A DNA stretch of 9,618 nucleotides from Coriobacteriales bacterium. GTDB taxonomy: Bacteria > Actinomycetota > Coriobacteriia > Coriobacteriales > JAEZZM01. The position numbers were made by a program, and so were the translations under genes. The DNA is taken from NCBI GenBank assembly GCA_029983705.1, contig JASBYZ010000054.1, forward strand, positions 1 through 9,618, given 5' to 3'. Positions 1 through 5,797 of the stretch are shown in pieces. The notes below the pieces were generated by a model. The model made no database searches. It was not told where the DNA came from and saw only the letters and a program-made list of their open reading frames with translations. Each line of letters begins with the position of its first letter. Positions within the stretch are counted from its first letter, which is position 1.

Positions 1-281
1 CTCCTGCAATGAACCAAGCAGCTCATGAGTATGAGGAGAACATGCGCTCAAACCCCTCTTATGAAAACTTTGATTTTGAGTCTGAGGTAAAAAGACTTGA
101 AAATTATGGTATTACCTTAGCCCCTGCTAAAGAAAACTTAAAGCTCATGGAGCAAGCAGCAAAGGCAAGCGTAGCGCTTGAGTTTTTTGCTCCGGCCTAT
201 CAAATTCTTACTATCATAGGCCCTATAAGTGATAATGATTTGTTATATTTGGTACAGCAGTCCTTAGGATTACCTCAATAG
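1..281 (+). CDS. C-terminal part of an unrecognised protein (5' end outside window)
   Basis: The reading frame is open from the left edge and ends at TAG (279-281). An ATG occurs at 9, but there is no ribosome binding site in the 8 bases before it and the frame runs on upstream without a stop, so this is more likely the last ~92 codons of a longer gene than a 90-residue protein. The visible part is acidic and glutamate-rich at first, then has a helical stretch of Ala, Lys and Leu (about residues 38-58 counted from the ATG) and ends in a hydrophobic segment (AYQILTIIGP) followed by a short polar tail. I do not recognise a family or any catalytic motif. Its nearest neighbour, degV, lies 45 bp downstream and seems to have its own promoter. 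Confidence 0.5.
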   Translation, partial: PAMNQAAHEYEENMRSNPSYENFDFESEVKRLENYGITLAPAKENLKLMEQAAKASVALEFFAPAYQILTIIGPISDNDLLYLVQQSLGLPQ

Positions 282-282
282 C

Positions 283-291
283 TGCTATACT
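283..291 (+). promoter_or_regulatory. Candidate extended -10 promoter for degV
   Basis: Just after the stop of the preceding gene there is TGC followed by TATACT (286-291), which fits an extended -10 element. No good -35 box is seen 16-18 bp upstream, which is tolerated by extended -10 promoters. Transcription would start near 298, about 15 nt before the AAAGGAG ribosome binding site (312-318) of degV. This is prediction from sequence only. Confidence 0.4.
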
Positions 292-326
292 AATTAATTA
301 TTTGAAAACACAAAGGAGCACTCAAT

Positions 327-1202
327 ATGGCAGTAGCGATTCTTACTGATTCAACAGCAGATTTTACGCTTGATGAATTAGAAGAACTCTCCATATTTAT
401 GATTCCGCTTACCGTTACGGTTGCGGGAAAAAGCTATGTTGATGCTCTCGAAATTACTGCTCAGCAATTCTACGAACTGCTCGAGCAAAGTGATACCCTC
501 CCAACCAGCTCTCAGCCTGCCCCGGGTGCCTTTACGCAAAAGTATCAAGAGATTAAGGATGCAGGATTTGACGAGGTAATTGGCATATTTTTAAACTCTG
601 AATTTTCAGGAACCTATAACACTGCAAAAACCATTGGCGAGTCAATTGAAGGACTGGACGTCTACTGCGTTGACTCACGAAGCGGCTGTGGCCAAACCCA
701 GCTCTTAGTTGAGAGAGCCTGCGCTATGAGGGATGCGGGCATGAGTGCAAAAGAGATTTATGAGGACTCACAGGCAAGCGTTCCTCGCGCAAGAATTTTC
801 TTTAGCCCTTCAACCTATGAGAACTTAGTTAAGGGCGGCAGAGCTTCAAAACTTACGGCAGCAGCAGCAAACATACTAGATATCCGTATTACGGTAAACG
901 TTGATGAGCTTGGAAAAATTAGAGTTGCCGATAAAGCCCGGGGCGTTCGCAGAATTACCAATGCTATGGTCAAGCAGTTTAGCAAGTTTGCAAACGAATT
1001 TTCTAAATTTGGAGCCCCTTGGGTTAAGTTTGTTCACAACGGTGACCTCGTTAATTTAGAAATACTCAGAGAGCAAATAAACAAGCTTGGCATTGATTAT
1101 GTGGATAAGGGCATCTCACTTCCTGGAGCTACTATTACTACCCATGTGGGAACCAATGCCTTTGGCTTTGCAATTTCTACCCCACCACCACTTAAGAAAT
1201 AA
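327..1202 (+). CDS. DegV family fatty-acid-binding protein (FakB-like)
   Basis: This 291-residue cytoplasmic protein has the full length and motif order of the DegV family: LTDSTAD at 6-12, TSSQPAPG at 60-67, an SGTYNTA element near 94-100, LVKGGRAS at 167-174 and HVGTNAFG at 273-280. DegV proteins bind a single long-chain fatty acid. Those that work with the kinase FakA (FakB proteins) present the acyl chain for phosphorylation, so that exogenous fatty acids enter phospholipid synthesis. No FakA gene is visible here, so assignment to that pathway is by family only. The start is well supported by AAAGGAG (312-318) 8 nt before the ATG. The last conserved motif is unusual: I would expect a Gly-Pro-Gly type sequence where this protein has Gly-Thr-Asn. 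The gene ends inside the 3' end of the convergent ABC transporter ATPase gene (11 bp overlap). Confidence 0.9.
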   Translation: MAVAILTDSTADFTLDELEELSIFMIPLTVTVAGKSYVDALEITAQQFYELLEQSDTLPTSSQPAPGAFTQKYQEIKDAGFDEVIGIFLNSEFSGTYNTAKTIGESIEGLDVYCVDSRSGCGQTQLLVERACAMRDAGMSAKEIYEDSQASVPRARIFFSPSTYENLVKGGRASKLTAAAANILDIRITVNVDELGKIRVADKARGVRRITNAMVKQFSKFANEFSKFGAPWVKFVHNGDLVNLEILREQINKLGIDYVDKGISLPGATITTHVGTNAFGFAISTPPPLKK

Positions 1203-1941
1203 AGGCTTGGGTAAGACTTTGTTTGGGTCTTTCAAAAATCTCTGAGCTTGTACCCTCTTCTATAATTCTTCCGGCTTCCATATAGTAGACTTGGTCTGCT
1301 ACCTCACGTGCAAAATCTAAGTCGTGAGTCACTATAAGCATGGTTAAATTATCTTGAGCTAAGTCTTTAATGGTTTTGCTCAGATCTGTCACCAGCTGTT
1401 TATCAAGCGCTGATGTTGGCTCATCAAAATAGAGAATCTCAGGCTCCATAGCAAGAGCACGTGCTATGGCAAGACGTTGCCTTTGACCACCTGAGAGCTG
1501 CCAAGGATAGAAATCTTTCTTTGATAAAAGCTGGAGCTTATCAAGGACGCATAAAGCTTTTTGCTTGGCCACATCCTTATCCATCTTCTTTACCACACAA
1601 AGTGGATTGGTAATATTTTCAAGCGCACTTAAATGAGGAAAGAGGTTAAACTGCTGAAATACTAGGCCAAAGATTTCTTTGCTTTTTTGAACTGCCTGCT
1701 CATCATAAATTGCCTTACCATCCACATTTGTGCACACCTTAATATCTTTATAGCTCAGCTCCCCACTCTCAAAGCTTTCAAGTAAGCTGAGAGCTCTTAA
1801 AAGCGTTGACTTACCCGCACCAGAAGGACCAATAAGTACATTTACCTTGCCTTCATGTATCTCTAAATCTATATCTTTTAAAATGTGGTTATTGCCAAAA
1901 GATTTATTTGCAGCGCTTAACTTGAGCAATACATTATTCAT
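1192..1941 (-). CDS. Polar amino-acid ABC transporter, ATP-binding protein
   Basis: A 249-residue ABC ATPase of the polar amino-acid uptake type (GlnQ/ArtP/HisP-like) that would power import at the inner face of the membrane. All nucleotide-binding motifs are present in order: Walker A GPSGAGKST (38-46), Q-loop Gln96 in FQQFNLFPH, signature LSGGQ (149-153), Walker B ILYFDEP (169-175), D-loop SALD (177-180) and switch His206. The frame is open further upstream to an ATG at 2028, but the ATG at 1941 gives the normal family N-terminus and overlaps the permease stop by 8 bp (ATGAATAA arrangement), which suggests translational coupling. It is the last gene of a binding protein-permease-ATPase operon. 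Its 3' end overlaps degV on the opposite strand, so the two mRNAs are complementary at their ends. Substrate cannot be read from this subunit. Confidence 0.93.
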   Translation of the reverse strand: MNNVLLKLSAANKSFGNNHILKDIDLEIHEGKVNVLIGPSGAGKSTLLRALSLLESFESGELSYKDIKVCTNVDGKAIYDEQAVQKSKEIFGLVFQQFNLFPHLSALENITNPLCVVKKMDKDVAKQKALCVLDKLQLLSKKDFYPWQLSGGQRQRLAIARALAMEPEILYFDEPTSALDKQLVTDLSKTIKDLAQDNLTMLIVTHDLDFAREVADQVYYMEAGRIIEEGTSSEIFERPKQSLTQAFIS

Positions 1942-2587
1942 GATAATATCCCATTCTCGTCTCAATTTGATTGAGCACACGCTCAACCACGGTATTAAAG
2001 ACCCAGTATATAAGCGCTGCAAGCGCAAACGGAATCATTGAAACTTCAGCTGCAGATATGGCCTTAGCTTGACTCATCAGCTCAGATATACCTATTACAA
2101 AGGCAAGCGAGGTATCTTTTACAAGAGTAATAATCTCGTTTGCCATCGCAGGCAAGATTCTCTTTATCACCTGAGGTAAAAGTATCTGAAAGAAGGTTTG
2201 AGACTTTGTATAACCTAAGACCTTACAGGCTTCAGTTTGTCCTTTAGGAATAGACTGAAGTCCACTTCTGTAGATCTCTGCAAAGTATGCAGAGTAGTTA
2301 AGGATAAAGGCTAAAAGGCAGGCAGCAATCTTCCACTCAGAACTCAGACGGATACCGAATAAAAAGTAGGGTCCAAAAAATATTGCAAGGAGCTGAAGCA
2401 TCAGTGGGGTTCCTCGCATGATTGAGATAAACACCCGTGCTACACCAGACACAAGTTTAAGTCTAGATAAGCGCATAAGTCCTACCACTATTCCAAGTGG
2501 AAGTGAACCTATAAGCGTGCCTGCAAATATAAGAAGCGTTACCAAAAAACCTTTAAGTAGGAGCACAAGTATAGTAAAAATATCCAT
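1934..2587 (-). CDS. Polar amino-acid ABC transporter permease (HisM/GlnP type)
   Basis: A 217-residue integral membrane permease with about five hydrophobic segments (roughly residues 3-38, 52-79, 86-103, 145-168 and 184-203). The EAA loop that contacts the ATPase is clear at 104-125 (EIYRSGLQSIPKGQTEACKV then LG). MRGTP at 57-61 and KDTSLA at 157-162 are typical of the His/Glu/Gln/Arg/opine permease family. Only one permease gene is present, so the channel would be a homodimer, as in several GlnP/YecS-like systems. The gene starts 11 nt after the binding-protein stop, with AGGA 9 nt before the ATG, the AGGA itself overlapping that stop codon. It overlaps the ATPase gene by 8 bp. The three genes are therefore very likely cotranscribed and co-translated. 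Confidence 0.93.
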   Translation of the reverse strand: MDIFTILVLLLKGFLVTLLIFAGTLIGSLPLGIVVGLMRLSRLKLVSGVARVFISIMRGTPLMLQLLAIFFGPYFLFGIRLSSEWKIAACLLAFILNYSAYFAEIYRSGLQSIPKGQTEACKVLGYTKSQTFFQILLPQVIKRILPAMANEIITLVKDTSLAFVIGISELMSQAKAISAAEVSMIPFALAALIYWVFNTVVERVLNQIETRMGYYHE

Positions 2588-2598
2588 AAAATCATGTC

Positions 2599-3414
2599 CT
2601 ACTTTAAGATCCAGTTATCGTAGCTCAGTCCGTATTGCTCATACTTCTTGCAGAGCTCTTCAATTTTTCCTTCTGTATTAAGCTCAGCTAAATCTTCAGA
2701 AATCTTATCGGCCAAAGCTTGATTACTCTTATCAAAACCTACACCATAGTGCTCTGATGAGAGTTCTTCTTCTAAGACTCTAAAGTCAGAGCTTGCTGCC
2801 ATTTGATAGTCTGCAATAGAAGAGTCGCAGGCAACTGCATCAACCACACCAGAATTGAGCTGCATAAAAGCTGAGTTATAGTCAGAGATAGTTTGTAGTG
2901 AGGCAAAAGAATCTCCAATATCTTTCATATCTCCCTCAAGTACATTTAGAGCAGCTGAATTAACCTGGGTGATAACATTTTTAGACGTGAGATCCTTAAG
3001 CGTTTTAATATCAGAATCTTTTGGAACAACTACTACCTGCTTATTGAGCATGTAGGGTTTTGTAAAAGCGTAGTCATTTTCTCTACCCTCTATGGTAAAG
3101 CCATTCCAAATGCAGGTGATAGAGCCTGATTGAATGAGGGCATCCTTACTATCCCAGTTAATAGGCTCAAGTTTAAGCTCCCAGCCTTCCTTATCGGCAA
3201 TAAGCTTTGCAAGGTCGAGGTCAAATCCTGTATGCTTGCCGTCTTCTCCCACAAAACCATAGGGAGGATAAGATTCATCAAAGCCTACAACAAAAAGCTT
3301 TGAAGTTTCTGGATCTTTAGCATCTCCACTAGTGCTCGAGCAAGCTGCAAGTGTAAAAAGTGCCAGCGCACTTATGAGAATTACAATAATTGAAATAAGT
3401 CTTTTCGTTACCAT
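2599..3414 (-). CDS. Amino-acid ABC transporter substrate-binding lipoprotein
   Basis: A 271-residue extracytoplasmic binding protein of solute-binding family 3. The N-terminus is a lipoprotein signal: Lys4/Arg5, a hydrophobic core, then lipobox LAAC with the acylated Cys at 25. A Ser/Thr/Asp-rich linker follows. The mature domain starts near 40 with VGFDESYPPYGF (43-54) and HTGFDLDLAK (61-70). Thr107 and Arg111 in NGFTIEGRE are at the positions that hold the ligand alpha-carboxylate in this family, and Asp197 in ACDSS fits the residue that holds the alpha-amino group, so an amino acid is the likely ligand. Which one cannot be told; cystine, glutamine/glutamate or a basic residue are all possible. 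The start is fixed by AAGGAG (complement of 3422-3427). It is the first gene of the operon with the permease and ATPase. Confidence 0.92.
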   Translation of the reverse strand: MVTKRLISIIVILISALALFTLAACSSTSGDAKDPETSKLFVVGFDESYPPYGFVGEDGKHTGFDLDLAKLIADKEGWELKLEPINWDSKDALIQSGSITCIWNGFTIEGRENDYAFTKPYMLNKQVVVVPKDSDIKTLKDLTSKNVITQVNSAALNVLEGDMKDIGDSFASLQTISDYNSAFMQLNSGVVDAVACDSSIADYQMAASSDFRVLEEELSSEHYGVGFDKSNQALADKISEDLAELNTEGKIEELCKKYEQYGLSYDNWILK

Positions 3415-3463
3415 ACTAGCTCTCCTTATCCTTAGTGATTGTTAATTAATCTATCACAGTAGA

Positions 3464-3476
3464 GTAATATAGTATA
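3464..3476 (-). promoter_or_regulatory. Tentative promoter of the amino-acid ABC operon
   Basis: Reading the minus strand, a TATACT hexamer (complement of 3471-3476) lies between the csp terminator and the binding-protein gene, and would give a leader of about 50 nt. No convincing -35 box is seen in the surrounding AT-rich DNA. The leader contains the palindrome TTAATTAA (3442-3449), inside a longer imperfect inverted repeat (about 3437-3451) that could be an operator. The strong terminator just upstream makes a separate promoter here necessary. Confidence 0.3.
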
Positions 3477-3516
3477 GAGAAATATTAGAAATTTATTTGT
3501 TTAGCCGTTTGGGCAT

Positions 3517-3545
3517 AAAAATAACCCGCCGGCGGCGGGTTATTT
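3517..3545 (-). terminator. Intrinsic terminator of the cold-shock gene
   Basis: A perfect 12-bp inverted repeat (3519-3530 with 3534-3545, 3-nt loop) has a very GC-rich core, CCCGCC/GGCGGG. On the minus strand it is followed by TTTTT (complement of 3517-3521, partly in the stem base). It lies 34 nt after the csp stop codon and would insulate csp from the amino-acid transporter operon downstream on the same strand. On the plus strand the stem ends in TTATTT and then AAAGC, a much poorer terminator. Confidence 0.88.
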
Positions 3546-3579
3546 AAAGCATGTAAAGAAGATATGTAAAAGCCTCTAA

Positions 3580-3783
3580 CTATGCCTTACGAACGTTAGA
3601 AGCTTGAAGCTTACCATTTTGACCGGTAGTGATTTCAAACTCTACTGCAGCACCCTCATCCAAAGTTTTGAATCCATCCATTTTGATTTCTGAGAAGTGT
3701 ACGAATAAATCGTCGCCATCCTCACGAGAAATGAATCCGTAGCCTTTGTCTGGGTTAAACCATTTAACAGTTCCTTGTGCCAT
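3580..3783 (-). CDS. Cold-shock domain protein (CspA family)
   Basis: A 67-residue single cold-shock domain, the standard length for the family. It begins GTVKWFNPDKGYGFI; the RNP1 motif is KGYGFI (13-18) and RNP2 is LFVHF (26-30), the two surface strands whose aromatic residues stack on single-stranded RNA or DNA. These small cytoplasmic proteins act as RNA chaperones and may be cold-induced or constitutive. The ribosome binding site GAAAGG (complement of 3790-3795) is 6 nt before the ATG. The gene is monocistronic: a strong terminator follows and a structured leader precedes it. The leader is long and full of inverted repeats, as in csp genes under post-transcriptional control. Which of the organism's csp paralogues this is cannot be told from one window. 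Confidence 0.96.
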   Translation of the reverse strand: MAQGTVKWFNPDKGYGFISREDGDDLFVHFSEIKMDGFKTLDEGAAVEFEITTGQNGKLQASNVRKA

Positions 3784-3865
3784 TTCTTGCCTTTCTAACT
3801 ACCCCAAAGGGGTATCTATAAGGCTACCGTATGTAGCCTAAATTACCTGTAGCCTGTTTGCTACT
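3784..3865 (-). promoter_or_regulatory. Structured 5' leader of the cold-shock gene
   Basis: Three short hairpins can be drawn in the minus-strand RNA before the csp ATG: GTAGC/GCTAC (3864-3860 with 3853-3849), AGGCTAC/GTAGCCT (3839-3833 with 3827-3821, 5-nt loop), and TACCCC/GGGGTA (3814-3809 with 3805-3800, 3-nt loop) ending 5 nt upstream of GAAAGG. The AGGCTAC sequence is present twice (3855-3849 and 3839-3833), so either copy can pair with the single GTAGCCT. GCCTT (3824-3820) can also pair with AAGGC (3793-3789) at the ribosome binding site. The repeats are directly visible; a switching role is inference from the known behaviour of csp leaders. Confidence 0.55.
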
Positions 3866-3980
3866 TTGTCTATATTACCCTGTTAGCTCACGGAAATACA
3901 GAATAATTATTGGCATTTACAAATAATTTTGCAAAGCTTTGTCACATGCTACACTAAGATATTCACTTGAGACACTATTT
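3866..3980. promoter_or_regulatory. Divergent promoter region between csp and the DUF368 gene
   Basis: This AT-rich stretch must carry promoters in both directions. TTGCAA (3929-3934) is its own reverse complement and could serve as -35 for both: for csp with AATAAT (complement of 3906-3911, 17-bp spacer), and for the plus strand with TACACT (3950-3955, a short 15-bp spacer). A second csp candidate is TAATAT (complement of 3872-3877), which would start the RNA right at the first leader hairpin. Two perfect 10-bp palindromes are present, AATAATTATT (3902-3911) and CAAAGCTTTG (3932-3941). All of these are weak matches and none is proven. Confidence 0.35.
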
Positions 3981-3985
3981 AAGGA
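3981..3985 (+). promoter_or_regulatory. Ribosome binding site that sets a TTG start for the DUF368 gene
   Basis: AAGGA lies 9 nt before TTG at 3995. An in-frame TTG at 3986 directly abuts the same AAGGA and has no other site upstream, and no in-frame ATG is near. The TTG at 3995 is therefore the best start. Confidence 0.6.
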
Positions 3986-3994
3986 TTGATTTAT

Positions 3995-4894
3995 TTGACC
4001 CAGTCTGACCATATCTTAAAAGACGCACCCAATGCAGCTAATAATCCTCTTAACTGGATTATTAGATTTGTTAAAGGAATTCTTGTTGGCATAGGCGCTA
4101 TTTTACCGGGGCTCTCTGGTGGAGTGCTTTCGGTTATTTTTGGTATTTATCAACCTTTAATTAATTTCTTATCTAATATTAGAAAAAACTTTCTTGCTAA
4201 CCTTAGCTACTTTCTTCCCATATTAATTGGAGCTGGTGCGGGTGTACTGCTCTTTTCTATAGCAGTAGAAGCAGCCTTTGGAATTTATGCCGCGCAGTTT
4301 GTCTGCCTCTTTATTGGTTTTGTAATTGGTACCTTTCCTTCTCTGTATAAACAAGCCGGAAAAGAAGGAAGAGCTGCAAGCGACATGATTATCCTTGTGG
4401 TCTCTACCCTCTTTATATTTGTGTTGATGTTTTTTGGTAAGGATCTTCCTGATGTAGAGCCTAACTTTATAGTGTGGCTGCTCTCTGGAGCGCTTGTAGC
4501 CCTTGGTATGCTGGTACCTGGCATGTCTCCTTCCAACTTTTTAATTTATTTTGGGCTCTACGATAAGATGGCAGCAAATATTGCTGATTTAAATGTAGCT
4601 ATGCTCATACCCTTTATACTTGGTGCACTAGTGTGTATCTTTGCTCTGTCAAAGCTTATACACTGGCTTTTTGATAAATTTTACTCAAAGATGTTTCATA
4701 TGATTTTAGGTCTTGTAATTGGATCATCTCTTGCAATCTTTCCTTCAACCGTCTTTCCGGCCTACACACAAGCAGGTCTTGCGGCTTCAGGTTTAAGCTT
4801 TGAGCTTGCTCTTATTTTTGGTATCGCAATGCTTCTTATAGGAATTATTGCATCATATCTCTTTAGCAAGCTTGAAGAAAAAGTGGATAGATAG
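3995..4894 (+). CDS. DUF368 membrane protein (PopT-like, putative undecaprenyl-phosphate translocase)
   Basis: A 299-residue polytopic membrane protein with about eight hydrophobic segments (near residues 25-52, 70-92, 98-117, 130-148, 157-189, 203-221, 235-258 and 268-290). The two family hallmarks are present as an internal repeat: ILPGLSGG (36-43) followed by FGIYQPL, and LVPGMSPS (173-180) followed by FGLYDKM. DUF368 proteins, named PopT in some bacteria, have been reported as transporters that return undecaprenyl phosphate to the inner leaflet for peptidoglycan and other envelope polymer synthesis. That role is transferred by family only. The start is TTG at 3995, chosen from the AAGGA 9 nt upstream. 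The C-terminus is a charged cytoplasmic tail (KLEEKVDR). The gene stands alone, divergent from csp, with a hairpin right after its stop. Confidence 0.88.
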   Translation: MTQSDHILKDAPNAANNPLNWIIRFVKGILVGIGAILPGLSGGVLSVIFGIYQPLINFLSNIRKNFLANLSYFLPILIGAGAGVLLFSIAVEAAFGIYAAQFVCLFIGFVIGTFPSLYKQAGKEGRAASDMIILVVSTLFIFVLMFFGKDLPDVEPNFIVWLLSGALVALGMLVPGMSPSNFLIYFGLYDKMAANIADLNVAMLIPFILGALVCIFALSKLIHWLFDKFYSKMFHMILGLVIGSSLAIFPSTVFPAYTQAGLAASGLSFELALIFGIAMLLIGIIASYLFSKLEEKVDR

Positions 4895-4896
4895 CA

Positions 4897-4924
4897 TAGA
4901 AGGCCTCTTTTATGAGGCCTTCTA
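4897..4924. terminator. Hairpin between convergent DUF368 gene and folD
   Basis: A perfect 11-bp stem, TAGAAGGCCTC (4897-4907) with GAGGCCTTCTA (4914-4924), has a 6-nt loop and lies 2 nt after the DUF368 stop and 9 nt beyond the folD stop. Neither strand has a clear T-run after the stem, so it may act as a weak bidirectional terminator or as a stabiliser of both mRNA 3' ends. Confidence 0.65.
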
Positions 4925-4933
4925 CTAAAGCGC

Positions 4934-5779
4934 TTATATGTGGAGCTCGGACGCTCTGAACGTATTTTTCATGAGCTCAGCGCGCGTCATAGGACCTACT
5001 CCGCCTGGTACTGGGGTAATGTATGAGGCGATAGGTTCAACCTCTTCAAAGTCTACATCCCCACATAGTTTACCTTCACTATCGCGGTTCATGCCCACAT
5101 CAATAACTACTGCACCCTCTTTAAAGTAGTCTTTGCCAAATATCTTTGGCTTTCCTACTGCACATACTACAATATCTGCACCCCTACAAATCTCAGCTAA
5201 ATTTTGTGTATGAGAATGACAGAGTGTTACGGTTGCATCTTTAGTACTCAAAAGCTGGGCCATAGGTTTTCCAACAATATTTGATCTACCAATAACTACA
5301 GCATTTTTTGAAGCAATATCTATCTTATATTCCTCAAAAAATTCCATGACTCCAGCTGGTGTGCATGGTGCAAACCGAGGCATGCCAATACTTAAGAGCC
5401 CTATGTTAAAGGGATGGAATGCATCCACGTCCTTATCGGCATGAATTCGCTCAATAACTTGGTGTTCATCAAGACCTTTTGAAAGTGGAAGCTGCACTAA
5501 GATGCCGTCAATACTTGTGTCAGCATTAAGCTTGTCAATAAGCCCTAAGAGCTCTTCTTGGCTCGTATCATTTGAAAGCCTAAAATCGTGGCTTATAATG
5601 CCGCACTCTTTGCAGTCCTTATGCTTATGCTTAACATAAATTGCACTTGCAGGATCATCACCCACTAAGACAACTGCGAGGTGTGTTTCTTTGCCCTTAG
5701 CTAAAAGCTCTTCAACGCCTGTCTTAACTTGAGCTTTTACTTTTTTACTTAAGGCTTTGCCGTCTAAAATTTCTGCCAT
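4934..5779 (-). CDS. folD: Bifunctional methylene-THF dehydrogenase / methenyl-THF cyclohydrolase
   Basis: FolD interconverts 5,10-methylene-, 5,10-methenyl- and 10-formyl-tetrahydrofolate with NADP(H), supplying one-carbon units for purines, formyl-Met and thymidylate. The 281-residue length is normal. Visible motifs: GDDPASAIYVKHKHKDC (40-56) containing the active-site Tyr48 and Lys52, GILVQLPL (92-99) with Gln96, DKDVDAFHP (115-123) with the folate-contacting Asp119, PCTPAGVMEF (138-147), the nucleotide-binding GRSNIVGKP (164-172) and the C-terminal PVPGGVGPMT (256-265). Ala120 replaces the Gly common after that Asp, a mild change. The gene starts 18 nt after the fhs stop behind AGAGGG (complement of 5785-5790), so it is the second gene of an fhs-folD operon in which FolD uses the 10-formyl-THF made by Fhs, or makes it for the reverse reaction. 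Confidence 0.96.
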   Translation of the reverse strand: MAEILDGKALSKKVKAQVKTGVEELLAKGKETHLAVVLVGDDPASAIYVKHKHKDCKECGIISHDFRLSNDTSQEELLGLIDKLNADTSIDGILVQLPLSKGLDEHQVIERIHADKDVDAFHPFNIGLLSIGMPRFAPCTPAGVMEFFEEYKIDIASKNAVVIGRSNIVGKPMAQLLSTKDATVTLCHSHTQNLAEICRGADIVVCAVGKPKIFGKDYFKEGAVVIDVGMNRDSEGKLCGDVDFEEVEPIASYITPVPGGVGPMTRAELMKNTFRASELHI

Positions 5780-5797
5780 ATAAACCCTCTTGTATGT

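Noticed and set aside
1213..1232. Possible terminator hairpin AAGACT/GGTCTT for degV
   Set aside because: Only six pairs including a G-U, a 7-nt loop and no real T-run; it lies inside the ATPase coding region and is probably chance.
1942..2028. Upstream extension of the ABC ATPase to ATG at 2028
   Set aside because: The extra 29 residues are encoded within the permease gene in another frame and are foreign to the family; the ATG at 1941 gives the standard N-terminus.
3090..3281. Minus-strand 63-residue open frame within the binding-protein gene
   Set aside because: It lies entirely within the binding-protein gene in another frame, has no ribosome binding site and no family resemblance.
4285..4536. 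83-residue minus-strand frame opposite the DUF368 gene
   Set aside because: Antisense shadow of a well-supported membrane protein gene, with no homologous motif.
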